Part shown: piece after piece, positions 54,522 to 62,749 of the stretch
Position numbering within the stretch: position 1 is the stretch's first letter
Layout of the letters: the number at the start of each line of letters is the position of its first letter
Source: Martinezella tropici
GTDB lineage: Bacteria; Pseudomonadota; Alphaproteobacteria; Rhizobiales; Rhizobiaceae
Assembly (NCBI RefSeq): GCF_008370325.1
Contig: NZ_VNIP01000001.1
Coordinates: forward strand, 372,001 to 436,000
Length of the DNA: 64,000 bases
Reading direction: 5' to 3'
Notes under the pieces: model-generated
The model's input: the letters and a program-made list of their open reading frames with translations, nothing else
Databases searched by the model: none
Told to the model about the DNA's origin: nothing
Translations under genes and position numbers: made by a program

Positions 54522-54674
54522 TTACAGGTGCACTTGCAGGCCGATCATCATATCTGTGCTTCCCGCAATCAAAATCTCCAGATCATATAATTCCTGGTCC
54601 GGTCTTATGTTCCGCTTCGAATAGAGCAGCGATTTCCCGTCGCGGAGATTTCGGCTATCATCTGATTCTGGCAT
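54522..54674 (-). CDS. Small hypothetical protein, 50 residues
   Basis: A 50-residue frame beginning MPESDDSRNLRDGKSLLYSK and ending in MMIGLQVHL. GGGGGAGG stands 8 nt before the ATG, and the composition is protein-like. It is divergent from the RecA-like ATPase gene, with 125 bp between the start codons. No family is recognised; it may be a real small protein of rhizobia or a chance frame. Confidence 0.45.
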   Translation of the reverse strand: MPESDDSRNLRDGKSLLYSKRNIRPDQELYDLEILIAGSTDMMIGLQVHL

Positions 54675-54799
54675 CGCCCATGCCTCCCCCCTCCATTCGG
54701 GAAAGTATATTTCATGCGGGGCCGTCGATATCCAAACCGACTGTTTGAGCGCCTGGCATAAGGAGGGGTTGCGGTCACTGCTCGCAATAGGAGGTTTAT

Positions 54800-55513
54800 A
54801 TGAGGCTTTCTGCCCCTGTTTATCATTTGAAGCGTAAGGCGAGGCTCCTGTCCCGTCAGCAGAATATCCCCTTGCATACCGCGCTGGATCACATCGCGGC
54901 CGGTGAAGGTTTTGGAGGCTGGAGTTTGCTTGCAAGCAAAACGAACGCAGCTGTACCCATCAGTGAGCTGTATTCGCGTTTAAGCCCGGGCGATCTGGTG
55001 CTGATCGGCGCGCGGCGCGGTCACGGCAAGACCCTGATGAGCCTGAGGCTCGCCGTCGAAGCCATGAAGGCTGGTAATCGGGGCGTCTTCTTCACGCTGG
55101 AGGATACGGAAAAGGTCGTCCTGGACCGTTTTCCTGTCATCGGTGCCGATCATGCGGAATTTGCCGATCTGTTCGAGTTCGACAATTCGGATGCCATCAG
55201 CGCCGATTATATCGTCGAGAGGCTGGCCGAGGCACCGCGCGGCACGCTGGCCGTGGTCGATTTTCTGCAGCTGCTCGATCAGAAGCGGGAAAAACCGGAG
55301 CTGATGATCCAGGTTCAGACGCTGAAGGTGTTTGCGCGCGCCAGAGGCTTGATCGTCGTCTTTGTCTCGCAGATCGACCGCTCTTATGAGCCGGCGCTGA
55401 AACCCTTGCCCGATCTTTCGGACGTCCGCTTGCCGAATCCGCTGGATCTCAAGCTGTTCGACAAGATGGTCTTCCTGAACAACGGCCTGGTCGAGTTCAA
55501 GGTGGCCGGCTGA
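54800..55513 (+). CDS. Stand-alone DnaB/RecA-like ATPase
   Basis: A 237-residue protein with the RecA-type core of replicative helicases but without the DnaB N-terminal domain. Residues 10-45 (LKRKARLLSRQQNIPLHTAL, then GFGGWSLL) form a small helical domain. Walker A is GARRGHGKT at 70-78, FFTLED at 98-102 matches the DnaB catalytic Glu strand, AVVDFLQLL at 151-159 is Walker B, and VFVSQIDRS near 190 is the sensor motif. An AGGAGG site precedes ATG 54800. The role is unknown; a loader or recombination factor is possible. Confidence 0.75.
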   Translation: MRLSAPVYHLKRKARLLSRQQNIPLHTALDHIAAGEGFGGWSLLASKTNAAVPISELYSRLSPGDLVLIGARRGHGKTLMSLRLAVEAMKAGNRGVFFTLEDTEKVVLDRFPVIGADHAEFADLFEFDNSDAISADYIVERLAEAPRGTLAVVDFLQLLDQKREKPELMIQVQTLKVFARARGLIVVFVSQIDRSYEPALKPLPDLSDVRLPNPLDLKLFDKMVFLNNGLVEFKVAG

Positions 55514-55594
55514 CGAGCTGCCCCATTTCCCGCGAGATTGCCCGATGAGGGCAGGTCGAGCCGTCCAGATTTTCTCTGGGCGGCTCGATTGCAA

Positions 55595-56782
55595 TCAGGC
55601 GGAAACCCGCGCAAGAGCGCGGGCGAAATCCTCGACCAGATCCGCGCTGTCCTCGATGCCGGCGGAGAAACGCACCGTGCCCGGCGAAATGCCGAGTTCG
55701 GCGCGGGCTTCGTCGGTAAGGTTCTTGTGGGTCGTGGTGGCCGGATGGGTGATCAGGCTCTTGCTGTCGCCGAGATTGTTGGAGATCTTCACGATCTCCA
55801 GGGCATTCTGCAGCTTGAAGGCCGCTTCCTTGCCGCCCTTCAGCTCGAAGGCGACGAGGGTCGAGCCACCGCTCATCTGTTTGGCGATGATATCGGCCTG
55901 CGGATGGTCCTTGCGGCCGGGATAGATCACACGGGCGACCTTGCTGGTCTGCTCGGCCAGGAAATCGGCCACCTTGGAGGCGTTCGTCGTCTGCTGCGCC
56001 ACACGCAACGGCAGCGTCTCGATGCCCTTCAGCAGCGTCCAGGCCGTAAATGGCGACATGGCCGGGCCGGTATGGCGGAAATAGTCCTGCAAGTTCTCGT
56101 CGATCCACTGCTTGTCGGAGAGGATGACGCCGCCGAGCGAACGGCCCTGGCCGTCGATATGCTTGGTGGCGGAATAGACGACGATATGGGCGCCGAGTTC
56201 CAGCGGCTTCTGGAAGAGCGGCGTCGCAAAGACGTTGTCGACTACGACCTTGGCGCCGATCTGGTTGGCGAGCTTGGCGACGGCTGATATATCGACCACT
56301 TCCAGCGTCGGGTTGGTCGGGCTTTCAAGGAAGAAGACCTTGGTGTTCGGACGAACAGCCTTTTCCCAGTTCTCGACGAAGCGGCCGTCGACGAGCGTGC
56401 ATTCGATGCCGTATTTCGGTGCGAGCGTCTCGACCACCCAGCGGCAGGAGCCGAAGAGCGCGCGGGCAGCGACGATATGATCGCCGGCCTTCAGCTGGCA
56501 GAGGATGGCGGCGGTAACGGCCGCCATGCCGGAAGCGGTGGCGCGGGCGTCTTCAGCGCCTTCCAGAGCGCACATGCGCTTCTCGAACATGTCATTGGTG
56601 GGGCTGCCATAGCGGGCGTAGATGAAGCCGTCCGTCTCGCCCTTGAAACGGGCTTCCGCGGCTTCCGAAGTGTCGTAGACGAAGCCCTGGGTCAGATAGA
56701 TTGCTTCGGATGTCTCGCCGAATTGCGAGCGGAGCGTTCCGCCGTGAACGAGCTGGGTTGCGGGGCGCCAAGTCTTGCTCAT
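55595..56782 (-). CDS. metZ: O-succinylhomoserine sulfhydrylase
   Basis: A 395-residue PLP enzyme of the Cys/Met metabolism family that makes homocysteine directly from an acylhomoserine and sulfide. RYGSPTNDMFEKRM, ASGMAAVTAAIL and VVYSATKHIDGQGR (PLP Lys) are conserved, and FLESPTNPTLEVVDI is the family signature. ATG 56782 was selected because the upstream riboswitch and terminator must lie outside the coding region; the longer frame would read through them. Confidence 0.92.
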   Translation of the reverse strand: MSKTWRPATQLVHGGTLRSQFGETSEAIYLTQGFVYDTSEAAEARFKGETDGFIYARYGSPTNDMFEKRMCALEGAEDARATASGMAAVTAAILCQLKAGDHIVAARALFGSCRWVVETLAPKYGIECTLVDGRFVENWEKAVRPNTKVFFLESPTNPTLEVVDISAVAKLANQIGAKVVVDNVFATPLFQKPLELGAHIVVYSATKHIDGQGRSLGGVILSDKQWIDENLQDYFRHTGPAMSPFTAWTLLKGIETLPLRVAQQTTNASKVADFLAEQTSKVARVIYPGRKDHPQADIIAKQMSGGSTLVAFELKGGKEAAFKLQNALEIVKISNNLGDSKSLITHPATTTHKNLTDEARAELGISPGTVRFSAGIEDSADLVEDFARALARVSA

Positions 56783-56802
56783 GCCATCACCACTTTCAAA
56801 AC

Positions 56803-56833
56803 AAAAAAACCGGCCGCAATTGCAGACCGGTTT
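56803..56833 (-). terminator. Riboswitch-controlled terminator of metZ
   Basis: On the minus strand AAACCGG (56833-56827) pairs with CCGGTTT (56813-56807) and is followed by more T residues. GACCGG/CCGGTC (56825-56843) forms a competing hairpin that shares its 5' arm, so ligand binding could switch between the two. Confidence 0.75.
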
Positions 56834-56842
56834 CAACCCGGT

Positions 56843-56897
56843 CTTTTTAGCCATTTGTTTAACGTGGCTGCAAGCCGACCGGCCAAATCACCACGGG
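56843..56897 (-). ncRNA. SAM-II riboswitch
   Basis: On the minus strand the leader reads CGTGGTGATTTGG, then CTTGCAGCCACG, then CAAATGGCTAAAAAG. P1 is CGTGG with CCACG, and the pseudoknot pairs ATTTG with CAAAT; AAAAAG closes the aptamer. This is the SAM-II class typical of metA, metX and metZ in alphaproteobacteria. High S-adenosylmethionine should lower metZ expression. Confidence 0.93.
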
Positions 56898-56976
56898 ATA
56901 AATTGCAATACTGCCGTTGACCGCTTGCGTCAATTCCCCGAGTTTGGTTTTGTCTGCGGCGAATTATGAAAGAGGC

Positions 56977-58071
56977 ATGATGGCTCGCAATACAGGAATT
57001 TTAGCGGATCGCGCCATTGCGGCGCTCTTCGAAGCCGGACGGCTGACGAGCGAAAGAGAACTGGATGTTGATCAGATCCAGCCGGCGAGCCTTGACCTTC
57101 GGCTTAGCGCGCATGCTTTCCGCGTTCGCGCAAGCTTCATGCCCGGTCCCTCGCATCTCGTTGCCGACAAGCTCGACCGGCTGAAGCTGCATGTGGTCGA
57201 TCTCTCGGAAGGCGCGGTGCTGGAAACCGGCTGCGTCTATATCGTGCCGCTGATGGAGCGCCTGGACCTGCCGGAGGATATGTCGGCTTCGGCCAATCCG
57301 AAGAGCTCGACGGGCCGTCTCGACATCTTCACCCGCGTCATCACCGATCGGGCGCAGGAGTTCGACAAGATCCCGGCCGGCTATTCCGGCCCGCTCTACC
57401 TCGAAATCAGCCCGCGCACCTTCCCGATCGTCGTTCGCCGCGGCTCGCGCCTGTCGCAGATCCGCTTCCGTGTCGGCCAGGCTTTGCTCACCGAGCCGGA
57501 ACTTCTGACGCTGCACGAAACCGAGACGCTGGTTGCCAGCAAGAAGCCGAACATCACCGGCGGCGGCATCGCGCTGTCGATCGATCTTGCCGGCGACAAG
57601 GAAGGCCTGATCGGCTATCGCGGCAAGCACCACACCGCCGTCGTCGATGTCGACAAGAAGGCCCAGCACGATATTTTCGATTTCTGGGAGCCGCTCTATA
57701 GCCGCGGCCGCACCGAGCTGATCCTCGATCCGGATGAGTTCTACATCCTCGTCTCGCGTGAGGCGGTGCATGTACCGCCGCATTTTGCCGCCGAAATGAC
57801 GCCGTTCGATCCGCTGGTCGGCGAGTTCCGCGTCCACTATGCCGGCTTCTTCGATCCGGGCTTTGGCCACGCACCGGCCGGCGGCCGCGGCAGCCGCGCC
57901 GTGCTGGAAGTGCGCAGCCACGAAGTACCCTTCATCCTCGAGGACGGTCAGATCGTCGGCCGCCTGATCTACGAACACATGCTGGAACAGCCAAGCAGCC
58001 TCTACGGCTCCGGCCTCGGCTCGAACTATCAGGCGCAGGGCCTCAAGCTCTCGAAGCACTTCCGGCTTTGA
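56977..58071 (+). CDS. dcd: dCTP deaminase, two-domain form
   Basis: A 364-residue enzyme, about twice the E. coli Dcd (193). The first half contains LDVDQIQPASLDLRLS and ASANPKSSTGRLDIFTRVI; the second half has FDPLVGEFRVHYAGFFDPGF, which echoes the same beta-fold. It deaminates dCTP to dUTP for thymidylate synthesis. The start is ATG 56977 or the adjacent ATG 56980, preceded by AGAGG. It is divergent from the riboswitch-controlled metZ. Confidence 0.9.
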   Translation: MMARNTGILADRAIAALFEAGRLTSERELDVDQIQPASLDLRLSAHAFRVRASFMPGPSHLVADKLDRLKLHVVDLSEGAVLETGCVYIVPLMERLDLPEDMSASANPKSSTGRLDIFTRVITDRAQEFDKIPAGYSGPLYLEISPRTFPIVVRRGSRLSQIRFRVGQALLTEPELLTLHETETLVASKKPNITGGGIALSIDLAGDKEGLIGYRGKHHTAVVDVDKKAQHDIFDFWEPLYSRGRTELILDPDEFYILVSREAVHVPPHFAAEMTPFDPLVGEFRVHYAGFFDPGFGHAPAGGRGSRAVLEVRSHEVPFILEDGQIVGRLIYEHMLEQPSSLYGSGLGSNYQAQGLKLSKHFRL

Positions 58072-58129
58072 TCCGTCGCTGACCGGCCTTGACAGAGGCC
58101 GGCAACTGTTGGACATCTCAAGGGATCAC

Positions 58130-58203
58130 GCGGGTGTAGCTCAATGGTAGAGCAGCAGCTTCCCAAGCTGAATACGAGGGTTCGATTCCCTTCACCCGCT
58201 CCA
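58130..58203 (+). tRNA. tRNA-Gly(CCC)
   Basis: GCGGGTGTAGCTCAATGG begins the acceptor and D-arm. Anticodon stem CAGC/GCTG encloses loop TTCCCAA (anticodon CCC), the T-arm is GGGTTCGATTCCC, and the acceptor end CACCCGCT precedes an encoded CCA. It reads GGG codons. Confidence 0.95.
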
Positions 58204-58222
58204 AAATCCCAAAATATTTGCA

Positions 58223-59131
58223 TCACGTCAAAAACGGGGCTCTCGCCTTCAGCGCCTCCGCCAGCGCTTCGCCGAAGCTCGCGATCGGACGCGCAAGCCG
58301 TCCTGCCGGCGGGCGATGTATCATCCAGTTGACAACTTTCGGGGTGAAATCCGGCGCCTCGATAATCTCAATGGCATTGCGCCAGCGGCTGTCCGCCATT
58401 GCGGCGGGCGTGAGAACGCCGATGCCGAGGCCACGCGCCACCAGCGACATTCTGAGATCGGCGCTCATCGCCTCGACGGCGACGTCGAAGGGCAGGCGCT
58501 CGGCTTCGAAGCGGTGATGAATGAAGGCGCGGAAGCCGCAGCCGCTCTGGTTCATAATCCAGGGAAATCGCGAGAGTTCTTCAAGCCGCGGCGCCTTGGG
58601 AACGCCAAGCGATGGCGCTGCGACGAGGATGACGCTGTGGATCCCGAGCACATCGCCGACGACATTATCAGGCGGCTCGACGCCTTCCGCCAGGCAGACG
58701 GTGGCCGCATCCAGCTGGCTATGCGCCACCTGCTCGATCAGCTGTGGCGACCAGCCCGAGATGATGCGCAGCGTCAATTGCGGAAACTCGCTGCGGAGTT
58801 GATCGAGCGGGGCCGAGAGCGCCGCCTCCGAGAGATAGGGCATGATGCCGAGGCGGAATTCGCCGCCGATCGCGCCGGCGGGCGAGACGCCGGCCTTGAG
58901 ATCGTCGAGCGAACGCAGGACGCGGCGCCCATGCTCATAGGCTTCGCGTCCCGCCGCGGTCGGCTTGAGGGGCTTCGATTGACGATCGAGCAGGGCAATG
59001 CCGAGACTGTCTTCCAGATTCTGGATACGCCGAGTGATGCCCGGCTGCGTCAGGTTGATGCGCGCGGAGGCCGATACGATCGAGCCCGTTTCCACCACGG
59101 CGATAAATGCTTCCAGATCATGAATGTTCAT
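58223..59131 (-). CDS. LysR-family regulator
   Basis: A 302-residue LysR regulator. The N-terminal HTH is DLEAFIAVVETGSIVSASAR and the following QPGITRRIQNLEDSLG. The effector domain follows from about residue 90 (EFRLGIMPYLSEAALSAPLD). It is divergent from an MFS transporter gene, with a perfect palindrome between them, and probably controls that transporter. Confidence 0.9.
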   Translation of the reverse strand: MNIHDLEAFIAVVETGSIVSASARINLTQPGITRRIQNLEDSLGIALLDRQSKPLKPTAAGREAYEHGRRVLRSLDDLKAGVSPAGAIGGEFRLGIMPYLSEAALSAPLDQLRSEFPQLTLRIISGWSPQLIEQVAHSQLDAATVCLAEGVEPPDNVVGDVLGIHSVILVAAPSLGVPKAPRLEELSRFPWIMNQSGCGFRAFIHHRFEAERLPFDVAVEAMSADLRMSLVARGLGIGVLTPAAMADSRWRNAIEIIEAPDFTPKVVNWMIHRPPAGRLARPIASFGEALAEALKARAPFLT

Positions 59132-59166
59132 GATGAACTCGCATAATCATTATTATTTCATTTCAA

Positions 59167-59185
59167 TTGCCGCATTATGCGGCAA
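59167..59185. promoter_or_regulatory. Palindromic LysR operator TTGCCGCATTATGCGGCAA
   Basis: Nine-bp arms around one central T, between divergent lysR and the MFS gene, contain LysR-type T-N11-A spacing. It is 35 bp from the lysR start and 47 bp from the transporter start. Confidence 0.7.
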
Positions 59186-59232
59186 GGCGATAAACTTAGC
59201 TATCAATATTATCAGAAATTATTGGAGAGGTC

Positions 59233-60459
59233 ATGTCCCAGGTCCCCGAACGCATTGCCCATGAAGCCGAAGACGATGCGCCGGCGGCGGTCGCCGCTCC
59301 CTCGACATTGCTGTTTGCCGTTGCCACCGGTGTCATTATCCTCAATCTCTTCGCGCCGCAGACGCTGGTCGGCATCATCGGCCCGTCGCTCGGCTTTTCG
59401 GAAAGCGGTGCGGGCCTCGTAGCCATGGCCTCCTTGCTCGGCTATGCCGCTGGTCTCTTTTTCCTCGTGCCGCTGGCCGATCTGATGGAAAACCGCCAGC
59501 TGGTGCTGCGCATGCTCGTCTCGGCTCTTGTCATGGCCGTCGCCGCCGCCTTCGCGCCGACGGGGTGGAGCCTTCTGATCTTCCTGTTTCTCCTGGGGGC
59601 GGCCTGCTCCGCCATTCAGATCCTGGTGCCGATCGCGGCTGCAATGACGCCGCCCGAGCGTCGCGGCCAGGTAATCGGCAATGTCATGAGCGGCGTGATG
59701 GTCGGTATATTGGTATCCCGCCCACTGGCGAGCCTGGTTGCCGATTTCTGGGGCTGGAGAAGCTTCTATGCCATGAGTGCCGCGACGCTTGCGCTTCTGG
59801 CGGCCGTGCTGGCCCTGCGTCTGCCCGAACGGCGGCCTTTGGTCAGCGCTAGCTATGGAGCCTTGATCGGCTCGCTATTTCAGCTGCTGCGGGAAGAGCC
59901 CGTGCTGCGTCTGCGTGCCTTCACCGCAGCCTTGATGATGGCGAGCTTCAGCCTCTTCTGGACTTCCGTCGCCCTTCGCCTGGCGCAGCCGCCATTCTCC
60001 CTTGGCCAGTCCGGCATCGCTCTGTTCGCGCTGGTCGGGGCGGGCGGTGCGGCCGCCACCTCCGCCTTTGGCCGCATGGGCGACCGCGGCTGGACGCGGC
60101 CGGCGACGCTTGTCGCGCATCTGATCGTGCTTGCCGCCATTGCCTTGGCCGCCTGGGTCGGCGAGATAAGGTCGGGTGGCTCCGTGGCCTTGTTGATCCT
60201 TCTGGGTGCGAGCGCCGTGATGCTCGATGTCGGTGTGACCGGTGATCAGACCCTGGGACGTCGCGCCGTCAACCTTTTGAAGCCGGAGGCACGAGGGCGC
60301 ATCAATGGCCTCTTCGTCGGCATCTTCTTCCTCGGCGGCGCGCTGGGTTCGGCGCTTGCCGGCACTGCGTGGGATTTCGGCGGTTGGATCGCGGTCTGCG
60401 CGGCGGCAGCTGGCTTCGGGTTGATTGCTTTGATCACCGGCCTTGCCGCGCGTGCATGA
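59233..60459 (+). CDS. MFS transporter
   Basis: A 408-residue inner-membrane carrier with twelve predicted helices. FFLVPLADLMENRQLVLRML and LLGAACSAIQILVPIAAAM resemble the YgaY/YdhP-type drug or sugar efflux branch. The last helices include GLFVGIFFLGGALGSALAG. The substrate is unknown. GGAG precedes the ATG. The divergent LysR gene likely regulates it. Confidence 0.85.
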   Translation: MSQVPERIAHEAEDDAPAAVAAPSTLLFAVATGVIILNLFAPQTLVGIIGPSLGFSESGAGLVAMASLLGYAAGLFFLVPLADLMENRQLVLRMLVSALVMAVAAAFAPTGWSLLIFLFLLGAACSAIQILVPIAAAMTPPERRGQVIGNVMSGVMVGILVSRPLASLVADFWGWRSFYAMSAATLALLAAVLALRLPERRPLVSASYGALIGSLFQLLREEPVLRLRAFTAALMMASFSLFWTSVALRLAQPPFSLGQSGIALFALVGAGGAAATSAFGRMGDRGWTRPATLVAHLIVLAAIALAAWVGEIRSGGSVALLILLGASAVMLDVGVTGDQTLGRRAVNLLKPEARGRINGLFVGIFFLGGALGSALAGTAWDFGGWIAVCAAAAGFGLIALITGLAARA

Positions 60460-60579
60460 ACTCTGCAGGGAGGGAACAGTACTTGCGGTCCCGCCTCCGC
60501 ATCGCCATGGTCATGTCTTAGCTCTTCAGGTGAGCGTCAGACGGATATGACAGAAGGCGCCCCTGTTAGGAGCGTCTGA

Positions 60580-61155
60580 ATGCGCGGTATTGCATGGTTT
60601 TACAGGTTGAGGGCGCTCTTTCGGAGCGGTGCGCTCAAGATCGCCCATAGTACGAAAGTTCCGCTCGGCACCCGGATCATCTGGAAGCGAGGCGATGTTC
60701 GTATTGGCGAACGGGTGCATTTCCGCAAGGGTGTCGTCATCGATGCGCAAGAAGGCAGCATTGAAATCGGCAACCACGTTTCCTTCAACGATTACAGCAT
60801 TTTGCTAGGCCGTGGCGGCATCTCCATCGGGAATGACGTGCGCATCGCCGCGCACGCGATGATCGTGTCCTTCGATCATAATTTCGATGATGTTTCGCAG
60901 CCGATCCGCCTTCAGGGCGTGACGAAGAAACCGATCGTCATCGAAGACGATGTCTGGATCGGCGCGGGAGCCAAGATCCTCGGCGGCGCCCACGTCGCCA
61001 AGGGATGCGTCATCGGTGCCAATGCCGTCGTCAAGGGAAAGACGGAGCCCTACGGCATCTATGTCGGAGCTCCGGCAAGACTGCTGAAGCGGCGCGGAGA
61101 AACCGGCGGCTCGCGATCGGGAAAGGTCGAACAATTCGCCCGCGTGAAAAAGTAG
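60580..61155 (+). CDS. Hexapeptide-repeat acyltransferase
   Basis: A 191-residue left-handed beta-helix enzyme of the WcaF/NodL-like group. Hexapeptide repeats run from about residue 35 (VRIGERVHFRKGVVID) to 160 (IEDDVWIGAGAKILGGAHVA). His in VSFDHNF is the likely catalytic residue. The trimeric enzymes transfer acetyl groups to sugars of surface polysaccharide. Neighbouring genes do not show the acceptor. AGGAG precedes the ATG. Confidence 0.87.
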   Translation: MRGIAWFYRLRALFRSGALKIAHSTKVPLGTRIIWKRGDVRIGERVHFRKGVVIDAQEGSIEIGNHVSFNDYSILLGRGGISIGNDVRIAAHAMIVSFDHNFDDVSQPIRLQGVTKKPIVIEDDVWIGAGAKILGGAHVAKGCVIGANAVVKGKTEPYGIYVGAPARLLKRRGETGGSRSGKVEQFARVKK

Positions 61156-61226
61156 TCGCGTGTGCTGCCGCCGCCCGTGTCGAGCGCGATATTCCCCCTG
61201 CGGCGTGACTCTGCTACATCGTATCG

Positions 61227-62147
61227 ATGAATCAGGAATGTGCAGCTACGACCGGAGGCCGGATCAAGACCATGCGTGTTTGCCTTTCGTCGCCGATCTC
61301 CATGGCCCGGCTCATCGCGCATGCGGCGTTGATCTTCGTATCCTGCGCCCTGCCGCTTTCCGCCCAGGAGACGAAGCCGTCGAACCTGCCGATCCTGTTC
61401 GATGCGCGCGAACGTCTGCCGAAGCCGGACCTGTCCTCGCTGGTCAGGCTGCGCTTTCTGACCTCGACCGATTTTCCGCCCTTCAATTTTCTCGATCAGA
61501 ACGGTAAGCTTACGGGCTTCCATGTCGAGCTTGCCCGCAAGATCTGCGACGAGCTCGACATAGCAGACAAGTGCCAGATCCAGGCCTTGCCCTTTGGCGA
61601 GCTTCAGGGCGCACTTGCGGCTTCTCAAGGCGATGCCGTGATCGCGGGCGTGGCAGTGACGCCCGAGCTGCGCAAGAGCTTCGCTTTCTCGCGCCCCTTC
61701 CTGATGCTGCCGGCCCGCTTCGTGCGCAATCTCAAGGCGTCGATCGGCGGCACCACGGCTGCGTCGCTTTCGGGCCATTCGGTCGGCGTCGTCAGGGGCA
61801 CAGTGCACCAGGCCATGCTGACTGCCTTCTTCCCTGGAATCAAGCCGGTGCCGTTCGATGACAAGGATACACTGCTGGCTGCCGTCAAGGACGGCAAGGT
61901 CGATGCCGCCTTTGCCGACGGCCTGCAGCTTTCCTTCTGGGTCTCGTCACCGGCGGCGGAAAAATGCTGCGCTCTGTTTGACGGCCCCTATCTGTCGCAG
62001 CAGTTCCTCGGCGAAGGCTTGACCATCATGCTGCGCCAGCAGGATGCCGATCTGACGGCCGCAATCAACCATGCCCTTGCCACGCTTTCGCGTGACGGCC
62101 GGCTGCAGGAAATCTATCTGCGCTATTTCCCTTACGGCCTTTACTGA
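61227..62147 (+). CDS. Family 3 ABC-type amino-acid binding protein
   Basis: A 306-residue periplasmic binding protein of the SBP_bac_3 type. The secretion signal (MARLIAHAALIFVSCALPLS, then AQE) is better set with ATG 61272 or 61302; 61227 is the longest frame. RFLTSTDFPPFNFLDQNGKL, GFHVELARKICDEL and GVVRGTVHQAML are family blocks. No permease or ATPase gene lies alongside, so it is an orphan binding protein. Confidence 0.82.
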   Translation: MNQECAATTGGRIKTMRVCLSSPISMARLIAHAALIFVSCALPLSAQETKPSNLPILFDARERLPKPDLSSLVRLRFLTSTDFPPFNFLDQNGKLTGFHVELARKICDELDIADKCQIQALPFGELQGALAASQGDAVIAGVAVTPELRKSFAFSRPFLMLPARFVRNLKASIGGTTAASLSGHSVGVVRGTVHQAMLTAFFPGIKPVPFDDKDTLLAAVKDGKVDAAFADGLQLSFWVSSPAAEKCCALFDGPYLSQQFLGEGLTIMLRQQDADLTAAINHALATLSRDGRLQEIYLRYFPYGLY

Positions 62148-62150
62148 TCG

Positions 62151-62216
62151 GAGCAGTTCCGGGAAACGTGCGCGGCGATTTTCCGTCGGGAATGCATAAG
62201 GCGGGAAAATGCTTCA
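62151..62216. repeat. Partial copy of the 107-bp repeat family (copy 4)
   Basis: GAGCAGTTCC, then GGAAACGTGCGCGGCGATTT and TTCCGTCGGGAATGC, match the first part of copy 2, with the second half deleted or diverged. It lies between convergent genes, so it may also terminate transcription. Confidence 0.6.
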
Positions 62217-62627
62217 GGCTTTGCGATAGCGGGCGATGGCGCTGCGCTCGATGGCGGCGCAGGTGAGCTTATCCAGGCCGAAGCGGTCGCGAAGCAGGCT
62301 GAGCAGGCGCAATTCCTCGGCCTTGACCGAAAGGTCCGCTGAAGCGACTTCGACGGCAAGCGCGTAGGCCGTGTCATAAAGGCGCGCCGGCAGCGTGTCG
62401 CGCACCGTTTCGAGCACGATATCCAGACCCTCATTGTTGGAAAGCAGCTTGGCGCAATCGCGGGAGACGGAAATCAGCTTCTCGTCGTCGAACCCTTTGA
62501 AGACCGGCAGGGCGTGAATGAGCTCGCCAATGCGGCTGAGTTCCCGGTCGTTCATCGTGCGGTCGACGGCCGAGGCCAGCACCATGACGTAGATGAGGGC
62601 CTCGTGAGCAGAAAGCGGCTTGTTCAT
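62214..62627 (-). CDS. TerB-like protein
   Basis: A 137-residue all-helical protein. HEALIYVMVLASAVDRTMND and the acidic repeats of Asp/Glu with RELSRIGELI and SVKAEELRLL resemble the TerB fold of tellurite-resistance proteins. Members without a ter operon are linked to stress signalling, and no other ter gene is seen here. ATG 62627 gives the expected N-terminus. Confidence 0.78.
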   Translation of the reverse strand: MNKPLSAHEALIYVMVLASAVDRTMNDRELSRIGELIHALPVFKGFDDEKLISVSRDCAKLLSNNEGLDIVLETVRDTLPARLYDTAYALAVEVASADLSVKAEELRLLSLLRDRFGLDKLTCAAIERSAIARYRKA

Positions 62628-62690
62628 GACAGGCGAAGTCCTTTGAATTTGGCAGACTGAAAAGTCGCGCGGTCTCATGGCAAAAGTTAC

Positions 62691-62735
62691 TGCATAATTC
62701 CTTAAATCGGAATCGATTTACGGATTAATTATGCA
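62691..62735. repeat. Dispersed palindrome (CCTTAAATCGG type, copy 2)
   Basis: TGCATAATT/AATTATGCA encloses CCTTAAATCGG and CGATTTACGG. It is related to 51696-51738. It lies between the TerB and SNase-like genes. Confidence 0.7.
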
Positions 62736-62749
62736 GCGGAAGCAAGGCG

